Origin: Desulfobulbus oralis | Lineage (GTDB): Bacteria > Desulfobacterota > Desulfobulbia > Desulfobulbales > Desulfobulbaceae | Assembly (NCBI RefSeq): GCF_002952055.1 | Contig: NZ_CP021255.1 | Span: forward strand, 2,426,001-2,490,000 | Direction of reading: 5' to 3' | DNA: 64,000 bases | Shown here: positions 1-17,119 of the stretch, piece after piece | How positions within the stretch are numbered: the first letter of the stretch is position 1 | Layout of the letters: each line of letters opens with the position of its first letter | The notes under the pieces: model-generated | Seen by the model: only the letters and a program-made list of their open reading frames with translations | The model's database searches: none | What the model was told of the DNA's origin: nothing | Position numbers and translations under genes: made by a program

Positions 1-7
1 TAGCCAT
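1..7 (-). CDS. start of the next gene after fusA (probably a second tuf), cut by the window edge
   Basis: Only the first codons are present: ATG GCT A, read on the minus strand. An AGAGG ribosome binding site sits at 16-20, eight bases upstream of the ATG. The complete tuf gene in this window also begins ATG GCT A, and str operons commonly run rpsL-rpsG-fusA-tuf. That makes tuf the best guess, but seven bases cannot prove it. Confidence 0.35.
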
Positions 8-44
8 TCTGAATACCTCTTTCAGAAAATCTTCTTTCCACCCA

Positions 45-2117
45 TCAGACCACGCCCCGGATCTTTTGAATTATCGCTTCTGCTCGCCTTGCGGGGACTT
101 CGGCGAACTCGCTGAATTGCATGCTGAAGGTCGCCCGGCCCTGGGTACTGGACCTGAGTTCCGTCGAGTAGCCGAACATCTCGGCCAGAGGGACCTTGGC
201 ATCAACGACCTGTACGCCTTTGCCGGCGTCAAGACTGAGGATCTGAGCTCCCTTCCGATTCAGATCATTGATCACATCCCCCAGATATTCATCCGGAGTT
301 ATAATCTCAAGCCGCATTATCGGCTCCAGCAACACCGCAGCAGCCTCGGCAGCAGCCCGGCTGCACGCCACCGTGGCAGCAATGCCAAAAGCCATCTCCG
401 TGGACTTTTCCTCGTCGTAGGAACCGCCCACCAACAGGGCCTTCACATCAATCAGGGGATAACCAACCAGGGGGCCGGACTCCAGGCTGTCCAGAACAGC
501 TTTCCGTATAGCCTCAAGGTAGAGTGCGGGAATTTCCCCCTCGTCAACCAAAATCTCAAAGCTGTTACCCTGACCTTTCTCGCCTGGAACCAGCTCGATT
601 TTTACGTGCCCGTACTGCTCTTTGCCCCCGAGCGGAGTCTCGAACCGCTCTTCAGCCTGTGCCGGGCGCGTTATGGATTCCCGGTAGGAAACCTGCGGCT
701 CGCCCACATTCGCCTCGACCTTGAACTCGCGGGCCAGCCGGTCCACAACAACTTCAAGATGCAGCTCACCCATCCCTGAAATGATCGTCTGACCGGTATC
801 CTCACTGACCGAAACACGAAAACCGGGATCTTCCCTGGCAATTTCGGCCAGACTTTTTTTCAGACGTTCTTCATCCGCCTTGGTTTTGGCTTCTATGGCG
901 ATACCAATCACGGGCTCGGGAAAGGCGATATTTTCCAGGACAATACTGTCGTCCGCCTCACAGAGCGTGTCCCCTGTCCGAGTAAATTTCAGCCCAACCA
1001 CGGCCCCGATCTCACCAGCCCCGAGCTGCCGCACCTCCTCGCGTTTGTTGGCATGCAGCTTCAACAGCTTGGACAGCTTCTCCGTCTTTTTCTGGCGCGG
1101 ATTGAAGAACTTCTGTCCAAGTCCCAGCACGCCGGAGTAAACGCGAACAAAGGCCAGACTGCCGACAAAGGCATCACTTTGCAGCTTAAACACCAGGGCA
1201 CTCAGTTTTTCTTTCGGATCAGCCCTGCGCAGCACTCTTTGCCCCTGAGGCCCCATCCCCTCCACTGGTGGAATATCCAGGGGGGAAGGCAAATAACGAA
1301 CGACCGCATCAAGCAGGGGCTGAATCCCCTTGTTCTTGAAGGCGGATCCGCACAGCACAGGGACAAGTTTCAACGCCAGAGTAGCCTTTCTCAAGGCTGC
1401 ATGAATCTCATCAGGACTGATTTCCTGATCGCTGAGATATTTCTCCATGAGCTTCTCATCAAAGTCGGCCAACTTTTCGAGAAGCTGCATTCTGGCGGCC
1501 GATGATGCATCCCGATAGGCATCGGGGATAGGTTCTTCCAGCACTGTCTGCCCCAAGGACTCTTCCGTGAAGCGCAGAAGGCGCTGTGCAGGCAGATCAA
1601 TTACCCCAAAAAAGACGTCCTCGCTGCCAGCGGGCAGCGTAATCGCAACCGGCGACGCCCCCAGCCGGCGCTCCATTTCGGCGATACATCCTGTAAAGGA
1701 TGCACCCACCCGGTCCATCTTGTTTACAAAGGCGATGCGGGGCACATGATACTTGTCCGCCTGGCGCCATACCGTCTCGGACTGCGGCTCGACGCCACCG
1801 ACAGCACAGAACACGGCGACAGCACCATCCAGAACCCGCAGACACCGCTCGACTTCGACAGTGAAGTCTACATGCCCGGGCGTGTCTATAATATTGATCT
1901 GATGATCCGCCCAAAAGCATGTCGTTGCAGCAGAGGTAATGGTAATCCCCCTCTCCTGCTCCTGTTCCATCCAGTCCATGACCGCCGTTCCGTCATGAAC
2001 TTCTCCCAACTTGTGTGAACGCCCGGTATAAAAGAGAATACGCTCAGTGCTTGTCGTTTTTCCGGCATCGATATGGGCCATGATGCCGATGTTGCGAATT
2101 TTCCCGAGCGATTCCAT
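45..2117 (-). CDS. fusA: translation elongation factor G
   Basis: EF-G is the GTPase that translocates the ribosome after peptide bond formation and helps recycle ribosomes with RRF. The 690-residue length is normal. The N-terminal G domain has the P-loop AHIDAGKTT, the switch I region [10 protein letters not shown], the G3 motif DTPGH and the G4 motif NKMD. The C-terminal domains IV and V follow, ending in RGVV. It is the last complete gene of the str operon, downstream of rpsL and rpsG, with another gene starting about 38 bases after its stop. The sequence is the canonical EF-G type, not the divergent EF-G2 paralog. The ATG at 2117 aligns with the family start. Confidence 0.98.
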   Translation of the reverse strand: MESLGKIRNIGIMAHIDAGKTTSTERILFYTGRSHKLGEVHDGTAVMDWMEQEQERGITITSAATTCFWADHQINIIDTPGHVDFTVEVERCLRVLDGAVAVFCAVGGVEPQSETVWRQADKYHVPRIAFVNKMDRVGASFTGCIAEMERRLGASPVAITLPAGSEDVFFGVIDLPAQRLLRFTEESLGQTVLEEPIPDAYRDASSAARMQLLEKLADFDEKLMEKYLSDQEISPDEIHAALRKATLALKLVPVLCGSAFKNKGIQPLLDAVVRYLPSPLDIPPVEGMGPQGQRVLRRADPKEKLSALVFKLQSDAFVGSLAFVRVYSGVLGLGQKFFNPRQKKTEKLSKLLKLHANKREEVRQLGAGEIGAVVGLKFTRTGDTLCEADDSIVLENIAFPEPVIGIAIEAKTKADEERLKKSLAEIAREDPGFRVSVSEDTGQTIISGMGELHLEVVVDRLAREFKVEANVGEPQVSYRESITRPAQAEERFETPLGGKEQYGHVKIELVPGEKGQGNSFEILVDEGEIPALYLEAIRKAVLDSLESGPLVGYPLIDVKALLVGGSYDEEKSTEMAFGIAATVACSRAAAEAAAVLLEPIMRLEIITPDEYLGDVINDLNRKGAQILSLDAGKGVQVVDAKVPLAEMFGYSTELRSSTQGRATFSMQFSEFAEVPARRAEAIIQKIRGVV

Positions 2118-2237
2118 CTATGTCACACTTTCTCGCCGTCTGCCGACTCATAATACGCAAACCGCCTTGGATAAACGAAGAGCGAAGCTCTATACTCAGG
2201 CCTGTTCCCGACGTCAAGAAGCGTGTACTGCGTCCTG

Positions 2238-2711
2238 CTACCATCGGTAATGGGCGAAGGCCTTGTTGGCTTCGGCCATTTTGTGGGTATCGTCCTTCTT
2301 TTTGACGGCCTGCCCACGATTGTTATAGGCGTCCAAAAGCTCTGCCGCCAGCTTGTCGGACATGGACTCACCGGAGCGCCCCTTGGAGTAGTTGATAATC
2401 CAGCGTATGGCCAAGGCATTACGCCGTTCGGGCCGCACTTCAATCGGCACCTGATAGGTAGCGCCACCCACACGACGGCTCTTCACCTCGACCTTGGGCC
2501 GCACGTTTTCCATGGCCTCCTCAAAGACCGCAAGCGGCTCCTGGTCGGCCACCTTGCTCTTGATGATGTCCATGGCGTCGTAGAACAGCCGGCGCGCCAC
2601 CGTCTTCTTGCCCTCGCACATCAGACTGTTGGTAAACTTGGAAACAAGCACCGAATTAAAACGTGGGTCCGGAGCAACGGAGCGCCTGTCCAGTACCTTC
2701 TTTCTTGGCAT
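2238..2711 (-). CDS. rpsG: 30S ribosomal protein S7
   Basis: S7 is a primary 16S rRNA binding protein that organises the head of the 30S subunit and lies near the mRNA exit channel. At 157 residues it has the usual length. It starts [10 protein letters not shown] and carries the conserved [12 protein letters not shown] segment near residue 80. It lies 24 bases after rpsL, so the two are cotranscribed and probably translationally linked. In E. coli S7 represses its own str operon, but I saw no S7-binding structure here that I could defend. Confidence 0.98.
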   Translation of the reverse strand: MPRKKVLDRRSVAPDPRFNSVLVSKFTNSLMCEGKKTVARRLFYDAMDIIKSKVADQEPLAVFEEAMENVRPKVEVKSRRVGGATYQVPIEVRPERRNALAIRWIINYSKGRSGESMSDKLAAELLDAYNNRGQAVKKKDDTHKMAEANKAFAHYRW

Positions 2712-2735
2712 GATCCTACCTTCTACCGGAAAATT

Positions 2736-3107
2736 TTATTTTGGCCGCTTTGCGCCGTACTTGGAGCGACCCTGATGGCGATTGCTGACGCCCAAGCTGT
2801 CCAGCGTACCCCGAACGATGTGATAGCGGACACCGGGCAGGTCTTTGACGCGCCCCCCGCGGATCAGCACGACCGAGTGCTCCTGCAGGTTGTGTCCGAT
2901 GCCAGGAATATAGGAGGTAACCTCAATGCCGTTGGTCAGGCGCACGCGGGCAACCTTACGCAAGGCGGAGTTCGGCTTCTTGGGCGTCGTGGTATAGACG
3001 CGCACACAGACCCCGCGCTTCTGCGGGCAGTTTTGCAGTGCCGGAGAGCCGGAACGTCGGCTGAGCTGCTTTCTCCGGTTACGGACAAGCTGATTGATGG
3101 TTGGCAT
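2736..3107 (-). CDS. rpsL: 30S ribosomal protein S12
   Basis: S12 sits at the decoding centre and influences accuracy. The protein is 123 residues if the ATG at 3107 is used. That start gives the family N-terminus [10 protein letters not shown] and has an AAGGAG ribosome binding site eight bases upstream. A start six codons further out would add non-homologous residues. The motifs [13 protein letters not shown] and [14 protein letters not shown], where streptomycin-resistance changes map in other bacteria, both keep the wild-type lysines. It is the first gene of the str operon, just downstream of a good promoter. Confidence 0.98.
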   Translation of the reverse strand: MPTINQLVRNRRKQLSRRSGSPALQNCPQKRGVCVRVYTTTPKKPNSALRKVARVRLTNGIEVTSYIPGIGHNLQEHSVVLIRGGRVKDLPGVRYHIVRGTLDSLGVSNRHQGRSKYGAKRPK

Positions 3108-3161
3108 GCGGCAACTCCTTCTCACTCAAGAGCCTTACCTGCTCTCAAATAATCGCAAATG

Positions 3162-3183
3162 AAAAATTACGTTAAAAACGTAA
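3162..3183 (-). terminator. A+T-rich hairpin with T run between rpoC and rpsL
   Basis: On the minus strand TTACGTT and AACGTAA form a perfect 7-bp stem with a TTT loop, followed at once by five T. The stem is A+T-rich, so termination may be partial. It starts at about the expected transcription start of the rpsL promoter, so it could end part of the rpoBC message, form a 5' hairpin on the str message, or both. Confidence 0.5.
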
Positions 3184-3190
3184 GCCGGTA

Positions 3191-3219
3191 TTTATAAAGT
3201 ATAGCGACGGGAAATGCAA
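3191..3219 (-). promoter_or_regulatory. sigma-70-type promoter for rpsL-rpsG-fusA
   Basis: Minus-strand -35 TTGCAT (3214-3219) and -10 TATAAA (3191-3196) are separated by exactly 17 bases. Predicted transcription starts near 3184, about 77 bases before the rpsL ATG. The same two hexamers with the same spacing occur before qmoA. Confidence 0.6.
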
Positions 3220-3227
3220 GCGCTTTT

Positions 3228-7322
<4,095 letters not shown>

Positions 7323-7381
7323 GGTTGGCACCTCTATCTTGTGAACACCAATGGTTTTGCCGACCTGACAGCGGAACGCCG

Positions 7382-11458
<4,077 letters not shown>

Positions 11459-11562
11459 ATTCCCTCTCAGCACAATTTTTCTGTCAGCGGGCAAAAAGAA
11501 AACAGTATCGAAAAAACAGAAAGATACAACAAGAATTGGGGCTCACGGATTTGGTTCGTCGA

Positions 11563-11617
11563 TGCAAACACACAAACGCTATAGGGCCAGCAAGCCCTAT
11601 AGCGTTACCTGTTTGCA
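11563..11617 (-). promoter_or_regulatory. long imperfect hairpin between rplL and rpoB (attenuator or RNA-processing site)
   Basis: Perfectly complementary 13-base arms at 11575-11587 and 11594-11606 enclose a six-base loop. A second 7-bp stem (TGCAAAC at 11563-11569 with GTTTGCA at 11611-11617) closes outside a small internal loop. No T run follows on the minus strand, so it is not a simple intrinsic terminator. E. coli has an attenuator and an RNase III site at this same place, which lowers rpoBC relative to L7/L12. A similar role here is inferred. Confidence 0.6.
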
Positions 11618-11626
11618 GTCAATACA

Positions 11627-11641
11627 CCGGAGAATCTCCGG
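11627..11641 (-). other. small hairpin just after rplL
   Basis: CCGGAG and CTCCGG form a 6-bp stem with a three-base loop, 14 bases after the rplL stop. No T run follows on the minus strand. It may protect the rplL 3' end or work with the larger hairpin downstream. Confidence 0.35.
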
Positions 11642-11655
11642 CCTTGGCATGCGTA

Positions 11656-12042
11656 CTACTTGATTTCAACCTTGCCGCCAGCGGCTTCAATCTGCTTCTT
11701 GATAGCCTCGGCCTCATCCTTGCTCACGCCTTCCTTGATGGGGGCGGGAGCCCCCTCGACCAGATCCTTGGCCTCCTTCAGACCAAGAGTGGTAACAGCC
11801 CGGACTTCCTTGATCACCTTGATTTTCTGATCACCGGCATCGGCCAAAACAACGGTAAACTCGGTCTGCTCCTCAGCAGCCGGAGCGCCCGCGCCATCAC
11901 CAGCAGGCGCAGCTGCAGCAACGGCCACGGGAGCGGCTGCGGAAACGCCAAACTTGTCCTCCAGCTCCTTGATCAGCTCGGAGAGCTCAAGGACGGACAT
12001 ATTGGAGATAAATTCAATTACTTCTTCCTTGCTTACAGCCAT
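11656..12042 (-). CDS. rplL: 50S ribosomal protein L7/L12
   Basis: L7/L12 forms the multicopy ribosomal stalk that recruits translational GTPases. With the ATG at 12042 the protein is 128 residues, starting [11 protein letters not shown], with an AGGAG ribosome binding site. The three-part layout is clear: an N-terminal dimerisation helix to about residue 35, an Ala/Gly/Pro hinge to about 58, and a C-terminal domain with [20 protein letters not shown]. It follows rplJ by 59 bases. Higher stalk-protein output relative to RNA polymerase is presumably set by the hairpin downstream. Confidence 0.98.
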   Translation of the reverse strand: MAVSKEEVIEFISNMSVLELSELIKELEDKFGVSAAAPVAVAAAAPAGDGAGAPAAEEQTEFTVVLADAGDQKIKVIKEVRAVTTLGLKEAKDLVEGAPAPIKEGVSKDEAEAIKKQIEAAGGKVEIK

Positions 12043-12101
12043 GGTCTTTCCTCCTGAAACATTCGGTTGCACGAAAGGTCGTCAAACGACCAATCACTGA
12101 A

Positions 12102-12626
12102 TCACTGATTTTCCTTCTGCTCTTTGACTGCAGTCAACGCATACAACAACTTCTGGGGCACGGCGCTGAGTACCCGGACAAAACTGGTGGGAACCGCAGA
12201 CATGGTGCCAAGCAGTTTGGCCAAGAGCTGCTCGCGGCCCGGCAGTTTGGAGAGCGCCAGCAACTCGGCCTCGCTGATCCGCTTCCCTTCCAGATCGGCC
12301 GCCCTGATGGCAAAGGTCTCAGCAAACTCCTTGGCAAAGGCGGCCACCACCTTGGCTGGGCCCACCTGCTCATCAAAGCCAAGGGCCACCATCGTAGTGC
12401 CGGTCAGCGTATCGCTCAGGTTTTCGTAGGGCGTATCCCGGACTGCGATACGCAGGAGGGTATTTTTGGCAATCTGCACCTGCGCATCTTGCTCGCGAAG
12501 GTTTTTACGCAGCTTTTCCAGCTCGGAAACCTTCAGCCCCCGATTCTCGAGTACCATGGCGATTTTGGCCCTGGCAAACGAGCCCTTCAATCCGCTGACT
12601 ACTTCGTTTTTCTGGTTACGATCCAA
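12102..12626 (-). CDS. rplJ: 50S ribosomal protein L10
   Basis: L10 anchors the L7/L12 dimers to 23S rRNA. It has 174 residues and the typical N-terminal region with motifs such as MVLENRGLKVSELEKLR and IAKNTLLRIA. The start codon is TTG at 12626, with a strong AGGAGG six bases upstream, so the rare start is well supported. In many bacteria L10 (or the L10-L12 complex) binds its own leader and represses translation. A matching leader lies upstream here. Confidence 0.97.
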   Translation of the reverse strand: MDRNQKNEVVSGLKGSFARAKIAMVLENRGLKVSELEKLRKNLREQDAQVQIAKNTLLRIAVRDTPYENLSDTLTGTTMVALGFDEQVGPAKVVAAFAKEFAETFAIRAADLEGKRISEAELLALSKLPGREQLLAKLLGTMSAVPTSFVRVLSAVPQKLLYALTAVKEQKENQ

Positions 12627-12699
12627 TGTAGGCCTCCTGTTGCAAACGGGAGCCAGTCAAAAAGAGCAGAATAGAAAGACAATGGCCGAATGCATCAGA

Positions 12700-12770
12700 C
12701 TCCGGCCTGGCCTCGGCAGGTGGCGCTCTATGCAACCATTAAACCTAGGTGCCTGCTGTCTTTGACCTTC
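12700..12770 (-). promoter_or_regulatory. L10 leader (autoregulatory element for rplJ-rplL)
   Basis: In the 209-base gap before rplJ the minus-strand RNA contains an AGACAGCAGGC arm (around 12751-12763) and a later GCCACCTGCCGAGGCC arm (around 12709-12724). These pair through GCAGG/CCTGC. The loop-side CCTGCCGAGG is the conserved signature of bacterial L10 leaders, as I recall the family. I infer binding of L10 or L10-L12 and feedback on translation. An Rfam L10 leader model (RF00557) search would settle it. Confidence 0.6.
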
Positions 12771-12835
12771 CCCAAAAAATGAACTCCTCAAACTATGCAA
12801 ACGGGCTCCGCCTCAGCGCGCAGCCCGGTGAAAAC

Positions 12836-13546
12836 CTAGGCCGCCTTGATCCGGCCGCGCACATGCAGGGGATCGATCTTGATGCCAGGCCCCATGGTGC
12901 TGGACAGGGAGATGGCCCGCAGATAAACGCCCTTGCTCGTTGCCGGCTTGAGCTGAATGAGCCTGTCAATCAAGCTCAGAATATTCTCCTGCAACTTCTC
13001 GCTGCCAAAGGACACCTTGCCGACAACCGCATGAACGATGCCAGCCTTGTCAACACGGAAATCCATCTTGCCTTTCTTTATTTCCGCCACCACCCGTGCG
13101 ATGTCAAAGGTGACAGTGCCAAGCTTAGCATTGGGCATCAGATTGCGCGGCCCCAAAATCCGGCCAATCTTGCCAACCTCACCCATCATGTCCGGCGTGG
13201 CGATGGTTTTGTCAAAATCCAGCCACCCCTCCTTGATTCGGGCAATCAGCTCATCGGAACCGGCAAAATCCGCCCCGGCATCCAGCGCTTCCCTTTCTTT
13301 CTCGCCTTTTGCGAAAACCAGCACTCTGGCGCTCTTGCCGGTGCCATGCGGCAGGATCACGCTGGAACGCACCATCTGATCCGCGTGGCGCGGATCAACG
13401 CCCAGGCGCACCGCAATATCCACCGATTCATCGAACCTGGCGCATTTGAGCTTGACCACCAAATCTGCCGCCTCGTTCAGATCATAGAGCCTTGAACGCT
13501 CAATTCCCGCAGCAGCATTTCTGTACAACTTGCCATGTTTGGGCAT
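12836..13546 (-). CDS. rplA: 50S ribosomal protein L1
   Basis: L1 forms the mobile stalk near the E site of the 50S subunit. The 236-residue protein begins MPKHGKLYRN and shows the family motifs RLGVDPRHADQMVR and VLPHGTGK near residues 50-70, and GRILGPRNLMPNAKLGTV in the middle. It is the second gene of the rplK-rplA pair, 63 bases after rplK. In E. coli L1 represses this operon by binding the mRNA, but I could not identify the site here. Confidence 0.98.
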   Translation of the reverse strand: MPKHGKLYRNAAAGIERSRLYDLNEAADLVVKLKCARFDESVDIAVRLGVDPRHADQMVRSSVILPHGTGKSARVLVFAKGEKEREALDAGADFAGSDELIARIKEGWLDFDKTIATPDMMGEVGKIGRILGPRNLMPNAKLGTVTFDIARVVAEIKKGKMDFRVDKAGIVHAVVGKVSFGSEKLQENILSLIDRLIQLKPATSKGVYLRAISLSSTMGPGIKIDPLHVRGRIKAA

Positions 13547-13609
13547 TGGAATCTCCTTTTCTCCCTGTCATTGCCCAATGGCAGCAACACAGGTACCAAC
13601 GAAGTTAAG

Positions 13610-14035
13610 TTACTGCACTACTGTTATACCGCAGCTTCTGGCCGTGCCCTCGACGATGCGCATGGCCTGTTCAATACCATAGGCATTCAGGTCGGCCATC
13701 TTGGTTTGCGCGATCTCGCGGATTTTTTCCCGACTCAACTCAGCCACGCGTTCCTTTTTCGGATTGCCGGAGCCCTTGGCCAGCCCCGCCGCCTTCAGCA
13801 GAAGGACCGATGCGGGCGGCGATTTGGTAATAAACGAGTAGGAGCGATCCGCATAAACCGTAATAATCACCGGGATTACGGTATCCCCCAAGGCCTGCGT
13901 CTGCGCATTGAAGGCCTTGCAGAAATCCATGATATTCACCCCATGCTGACCCAGGGCCGGGCCAACTGGCGGCGATGGATTCGCCTTGCCTGCCGGAATC
14001 TGCAACTTGATATATGCCTGAATCTTTTTCGCCAT
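13610..14035 (-). CDS. rplK: 50S ribosomal protein L11
   Basis: L11 is part of the GTPase-associated centre and the thiostrepton binding site. At 141 residues it is the standard length. It starts [20 protein letters not shown], with the proline-rich [15 protein letters not shown] near residues 25-40 and a C-terminal rRNA-binding domain. It lies 26 bases after nusG, so secE-nusG-rplK-rplA are probably cotranscribed. Confidence 0.98.
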   Translation of the reverse strand: MAKKIQAYIKLQIPAGKANPSPPVGPALGQHGVNIMDFCKAFNAQTQALGDTVIPVIITVYADRSYSFITKSPPASVLLLKAAGLAKGSGNPKKERVAELSREKIREIAQTKMADLNAYGIEQAMRIVEGTARSCGITVVQ

Positions 14036-14061
14036 GACTTGCTCCTAAAAGACAGCCAGCG

Positions 14062-14625
14062 CTAGCTTTTGCTTACCTGGATATACTCCAGTTCCACCGG
14101 GGTGGAACGTCCAAAAATGGTCACTATGACCCGCACTCTGCCCTTATCGGGATAAACCTCATCAATTTCTCCCTGAAAATTGGCAAAGGGCCCATCAGTC
14201 ACCCTGACCTGATCACCCACATTAAAGATAATTTTGGGCTTGGGCCTGCTGCTGCCCTCTTCGATGCGACCGATAATTTTTTCGGCCTCTTCGTCAGTCA
14301 GAGAAGGAATTTTCTTATAAATTTCACTGTCATTACCGGCACTGCTCATATTCACGCCCACAAAGCCGGTTACCCGCATTGTTTCCTGAACTGTGTGCCA
14401 GGAATACTGCGTCATCTCCATATTGACCAGGATATACCCGGGGAAAAACTTCCGCTCCGAGGTCTTGCGGGAGCCCTTGACCATCTCCACCACCTGCTCG
14501 GTGGGGATAAGGATGTCGCCGAAAAGCTCTTCCTGATGCGCCGCCTTGATCCGCTCTTCCAGGGAAGACTTGACCTTGCGTTCAAAACCGGTATGCGTAT
14601 GGACAATGTACCATTTTTTTGCCAT
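14062..14625 (-). CDS. nusG: transcription termination/antitermination factor NusG
   Basis: NusG binds RNA polymerase, couples it to the ribosome through S10 and recruits Rho. The protein has 187 residues. The N-terminal NGN domain begins MAKKWYIVHTHTGFE and includes KFFPGYILVNM. The C-terminal KOW domain carries GDQVRVTDGPFANFQGEIDEV. The start has the usual position 15 bases after secE. No insertion is present between the two domains. Confidence 0.98.
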   Translation of the reverse strand: MAKKWYIVHTHTGFERKVKSSLEERIKAAHQEELFGDILIPTEQVVEMVKGSRKTSERKFFPGYILVNMEMTQYSWHTVQETMRVTGFVGVNMSSAGNDSEIYKKIPSLTDEEAEKIIGRIEEGSSRPKPKIIFNVGDQVRVTDGPFANFQGEIDEVYPDKGRVRVIVTIFGRSTPVELEYIQVSKS

Positions 14626-14640
14626 GGACAGCCCCCACGC

Positions 14641-14925
14641 TCAAATCGTGCCAAAATTCAGGATAAAGGTCACCACCTTGCCCAACAGCAAATCAACCGA
14701 TCCCAGGAAAAAGGAAAGAAACATGACCAGAACCAGCACAAAGCAGGTCAGGCCGGCAGTTATCTTTTTTGCCGGCCAGACAATTTTCTTGAACTCGGCA
14801 AAAACTTCATGGAGGAACTGGCTTATGGCAGTTGGGGTGAAAGCGGAACGCTCACTCGAATCATCCACTGTTTTACCGGAATCTGTCCCCGAATTTTTCC
14901 CTTTATTTATTTTCCTTGCGGCCAT
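14641..14925 (-). CDS. secE: preprotein translocase subunit SecE
   Basis: SecE stabilises SecY in the inner-membrane Sec channel. The ATG at 14925 gives 94 residues starting MAARKINKG. It is the short single-helix form: a charged N-terminal half, an amphipathic helix (FLHEVFAEFKKIVWPAKK) and one C-terminal transmembrane segment rich in Val, Leu and Phe. A GGAGAAG ribosome binding site lies upstream of the chosen ATG. The tRNA-Trp - secE - nusG order is typical. Confidence 0.95.
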   Translation of the reverse strand: MAARKINKGKNSGTDSGKTVDDSSERSAFTPTAISQFLHEVFAEFKKIVWPAKKITAGLTCFVLVLVMFLSFFLGSVDLLLGKVVTFILNFGTI

Positions 14926-14979
14926 GAGAAGAGCTTCTCCCTCCAGCTGAATCTTACTCAAAGACCTCGCATGCATTCA

Positions 14980-15055
14980 TGGCAGGCCAGGAGGGACTCG
15001 AACCCCCAGCCCTCGGATTTGGAGTCCGATGCTCTACCATTAGAGCTACTGGCCT
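14980..15055 (-). tRNA. tRNA-Trp (anticodon CCA)
   Basis: A full cloverleaf is visible on the minus strand: acceptor AGGCCAG/CTGGCCT, anticodon loop CTCCAAA, and T arm with GGTTCGAGTCC. The 3' CCA is encoded. It sits seven bases after rpmG and before secE, the usual place for tRNA-Trp in this cluster. Confidence 0.95.
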
Positions 15056-15061
15056 GCACAA

Positions 15062-15211
15062 TCACTTGGTTTCCTTGTGGAGCGTATGCTCCCGGCAAAA
15101 GGGGCAATATTTCTTGAGCTCCAACTTTTGCGGGAGGGTCTTTTTGTTTTTGGTGCTTGTATAGTTACGATGCTTGCATGTCTGGCAAGCAAGAATAATG
15201 TTGTCTCTCAT
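15062..15211 (-). CDS. rpmG: 50S ribosomal protein L33
   Basis: This 49-residue protein was found by reading the gap between tuf and tRNA-Trp. It begins [20 protein letters not shown] and ends HTLHKETK. The pairs C9/C12 (CQTC) and C36/C39 (CPFC) form the four-cysteine zinc site of the zinc-binding L33 type, which implies a zinc-replete form. L33 lies in the 50S subunit near the E site. The tuf-rpmG-tRNA-Trp-secE order is common, and the stop is seven bases before the tRNA. Confidence 0.95.
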   Translation of the reverse strand: MRDNIILACQTCKHRNYTSTKNKKTLPQKLELKKYCPFCREHTLHKETK

Positions 15212-15233
15212 TTTGCGCCCCGCCAGAGTAGCA

Positions 15234-15257
15234 GTAGCCGGGCCTAGGCCCGGCTAC
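15234..15257 (-). other. 24-base perfect palindrome between tuf and rpmG
   Basis: The arms GTAGCCGGGC and GCCCGGCTAC flank CTAG, which is itself self-complementary, giving 12 bp per side at the DNA level. No T run follows in either direction, so it is not a standard intrinsic terminator. It may be an RNA-processing or stability hairpin separating the abundant tuf message from rpmG. Confidence 0.5.
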
Positions 15258-15315
15258 CCTTAGAAATCAAAACCAGCCGCCATCTTCTAGAGGAACCGGC
15301 TCGAGAGCTGCCGCC

Positions 15316-16506
<1,191 letters not shown>

Positions 16507-16564
16507 TTCATGTCTCCCTGGACAATGTTCACGTTTCAATCGACCTTGTGCGATTGATAAAAAA

Positions 16565-16639
16565 TGGAGCCCACGATCGGACTTGAACCGATGGCTTCCT
16601 CCTTACCAAGGAGGTACTCTACCACTGAGTTACGTGGGC
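16565..16639 (-). tRNA. tRNA-Thr (anticodon GGT)
   Basis: Acceptor arms GCCCACG/CGTGGGC, anticodon loop TTGGTAA, T loop GGTTCAAGTCC and encoded CCA are all present. It is the tRNA nearest tuf, matching thrT in the E. coli arrangement. Confidence 0.95.
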
Positions 16640-16667
16640 CTGTCTTCAAAATTGCCTGTCTGAAAAC

Positions 16668-16742
16668 TGGAGCGGGAAACGAGACTCGAACCCGCAACCC
16701 TCAGCTTGGAAGGCTGATGCTCTACCATTGAGCTATTCCCGC
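16668..16742 (-). tRNA. tRNA-Gly (anticodon TCC)
   Basis: Acceptor arms GCGGGAA/TTCCCGC pair fully. The anticodon loop is CTTCCAA, the T arm contains GGTTCGAGTC, and CCA is encoded. It is third in the four-tRNA run upstream of tuf. Confidence 0.95.
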
Positions 16743-16771
16743 TTTACTGTTGTCCACTCCAGACCTTGGCC

Positions 16772-16856
16772 TGGTGGAGGGGGGAGGATTCGAACCTCCG
16801 AAGGCTTCGCCGGCAGATTTACAGTCTGATCCCTTTGGCCGCTCGGGAACCCCTCC
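16772..16856 (-). tRNA. tRNA-Tyr (anticodon GTA)
   Basis: At 85 bases it has the long variable arm expected of a bacterial tRNA-Tyr. Acceptor arms GGAGGGG/CCCCTCC, anticodon loop CTGTAAA and an encoded CCA are present. Confidence 0.95.
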
Positions 16857-16922
16857 ACTTACCCAACAAACAAGCGCAAAGGTGCTTTTTGCCCTTTTTA
16901 CGCCAAGAATGCAATAAAAAAA

Positions 16923-16998
16923 TGGAGCTGGCGATGGGACTTGAACCCGCAACCCCCTGATTACAAATCAGGTGCTCTGCCAGTTGAGCTACGCCAGC
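16923..16998 (-). tRNA. tRNA-Thr (anticodon TGT)
   Basis: Acceptor arms GCTGGCG/CGCCAGC, anticodon loop TTTGTAA, T arm GGTTCAAGTCC and encoded CCA are present. It is the first gene of the tRNA-tuf transcription unit. Confidence 0.95.
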
Positions 16999-17060
16999 CC
17001 TGAATTTGGTGCGTTTCCTACCGTATAGCCCAGGAAAAAGCAAGCCCTATCTCTGCCGAC

Positions 17061-17091
17061 AAAAAAACCGGAGGCCTCGCAGCCTCCGGTT
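17061..17091 (-). terminator. intrinsic terminator of the qmoABC operon
   Basis: On the minus strand a G+C-rich stem (AACCGGAGGC with GCCTCCGGTT) with a short loop is followed by a seven-T run. It lies about 30 bases after the qmoC stop and isolates it from the tRNA-tuf unit. Confidence 0.85.
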
Positions 17092-17119
17092 GCATGCCAG
17101 CCTGAAGCGCAGTGCCGTC

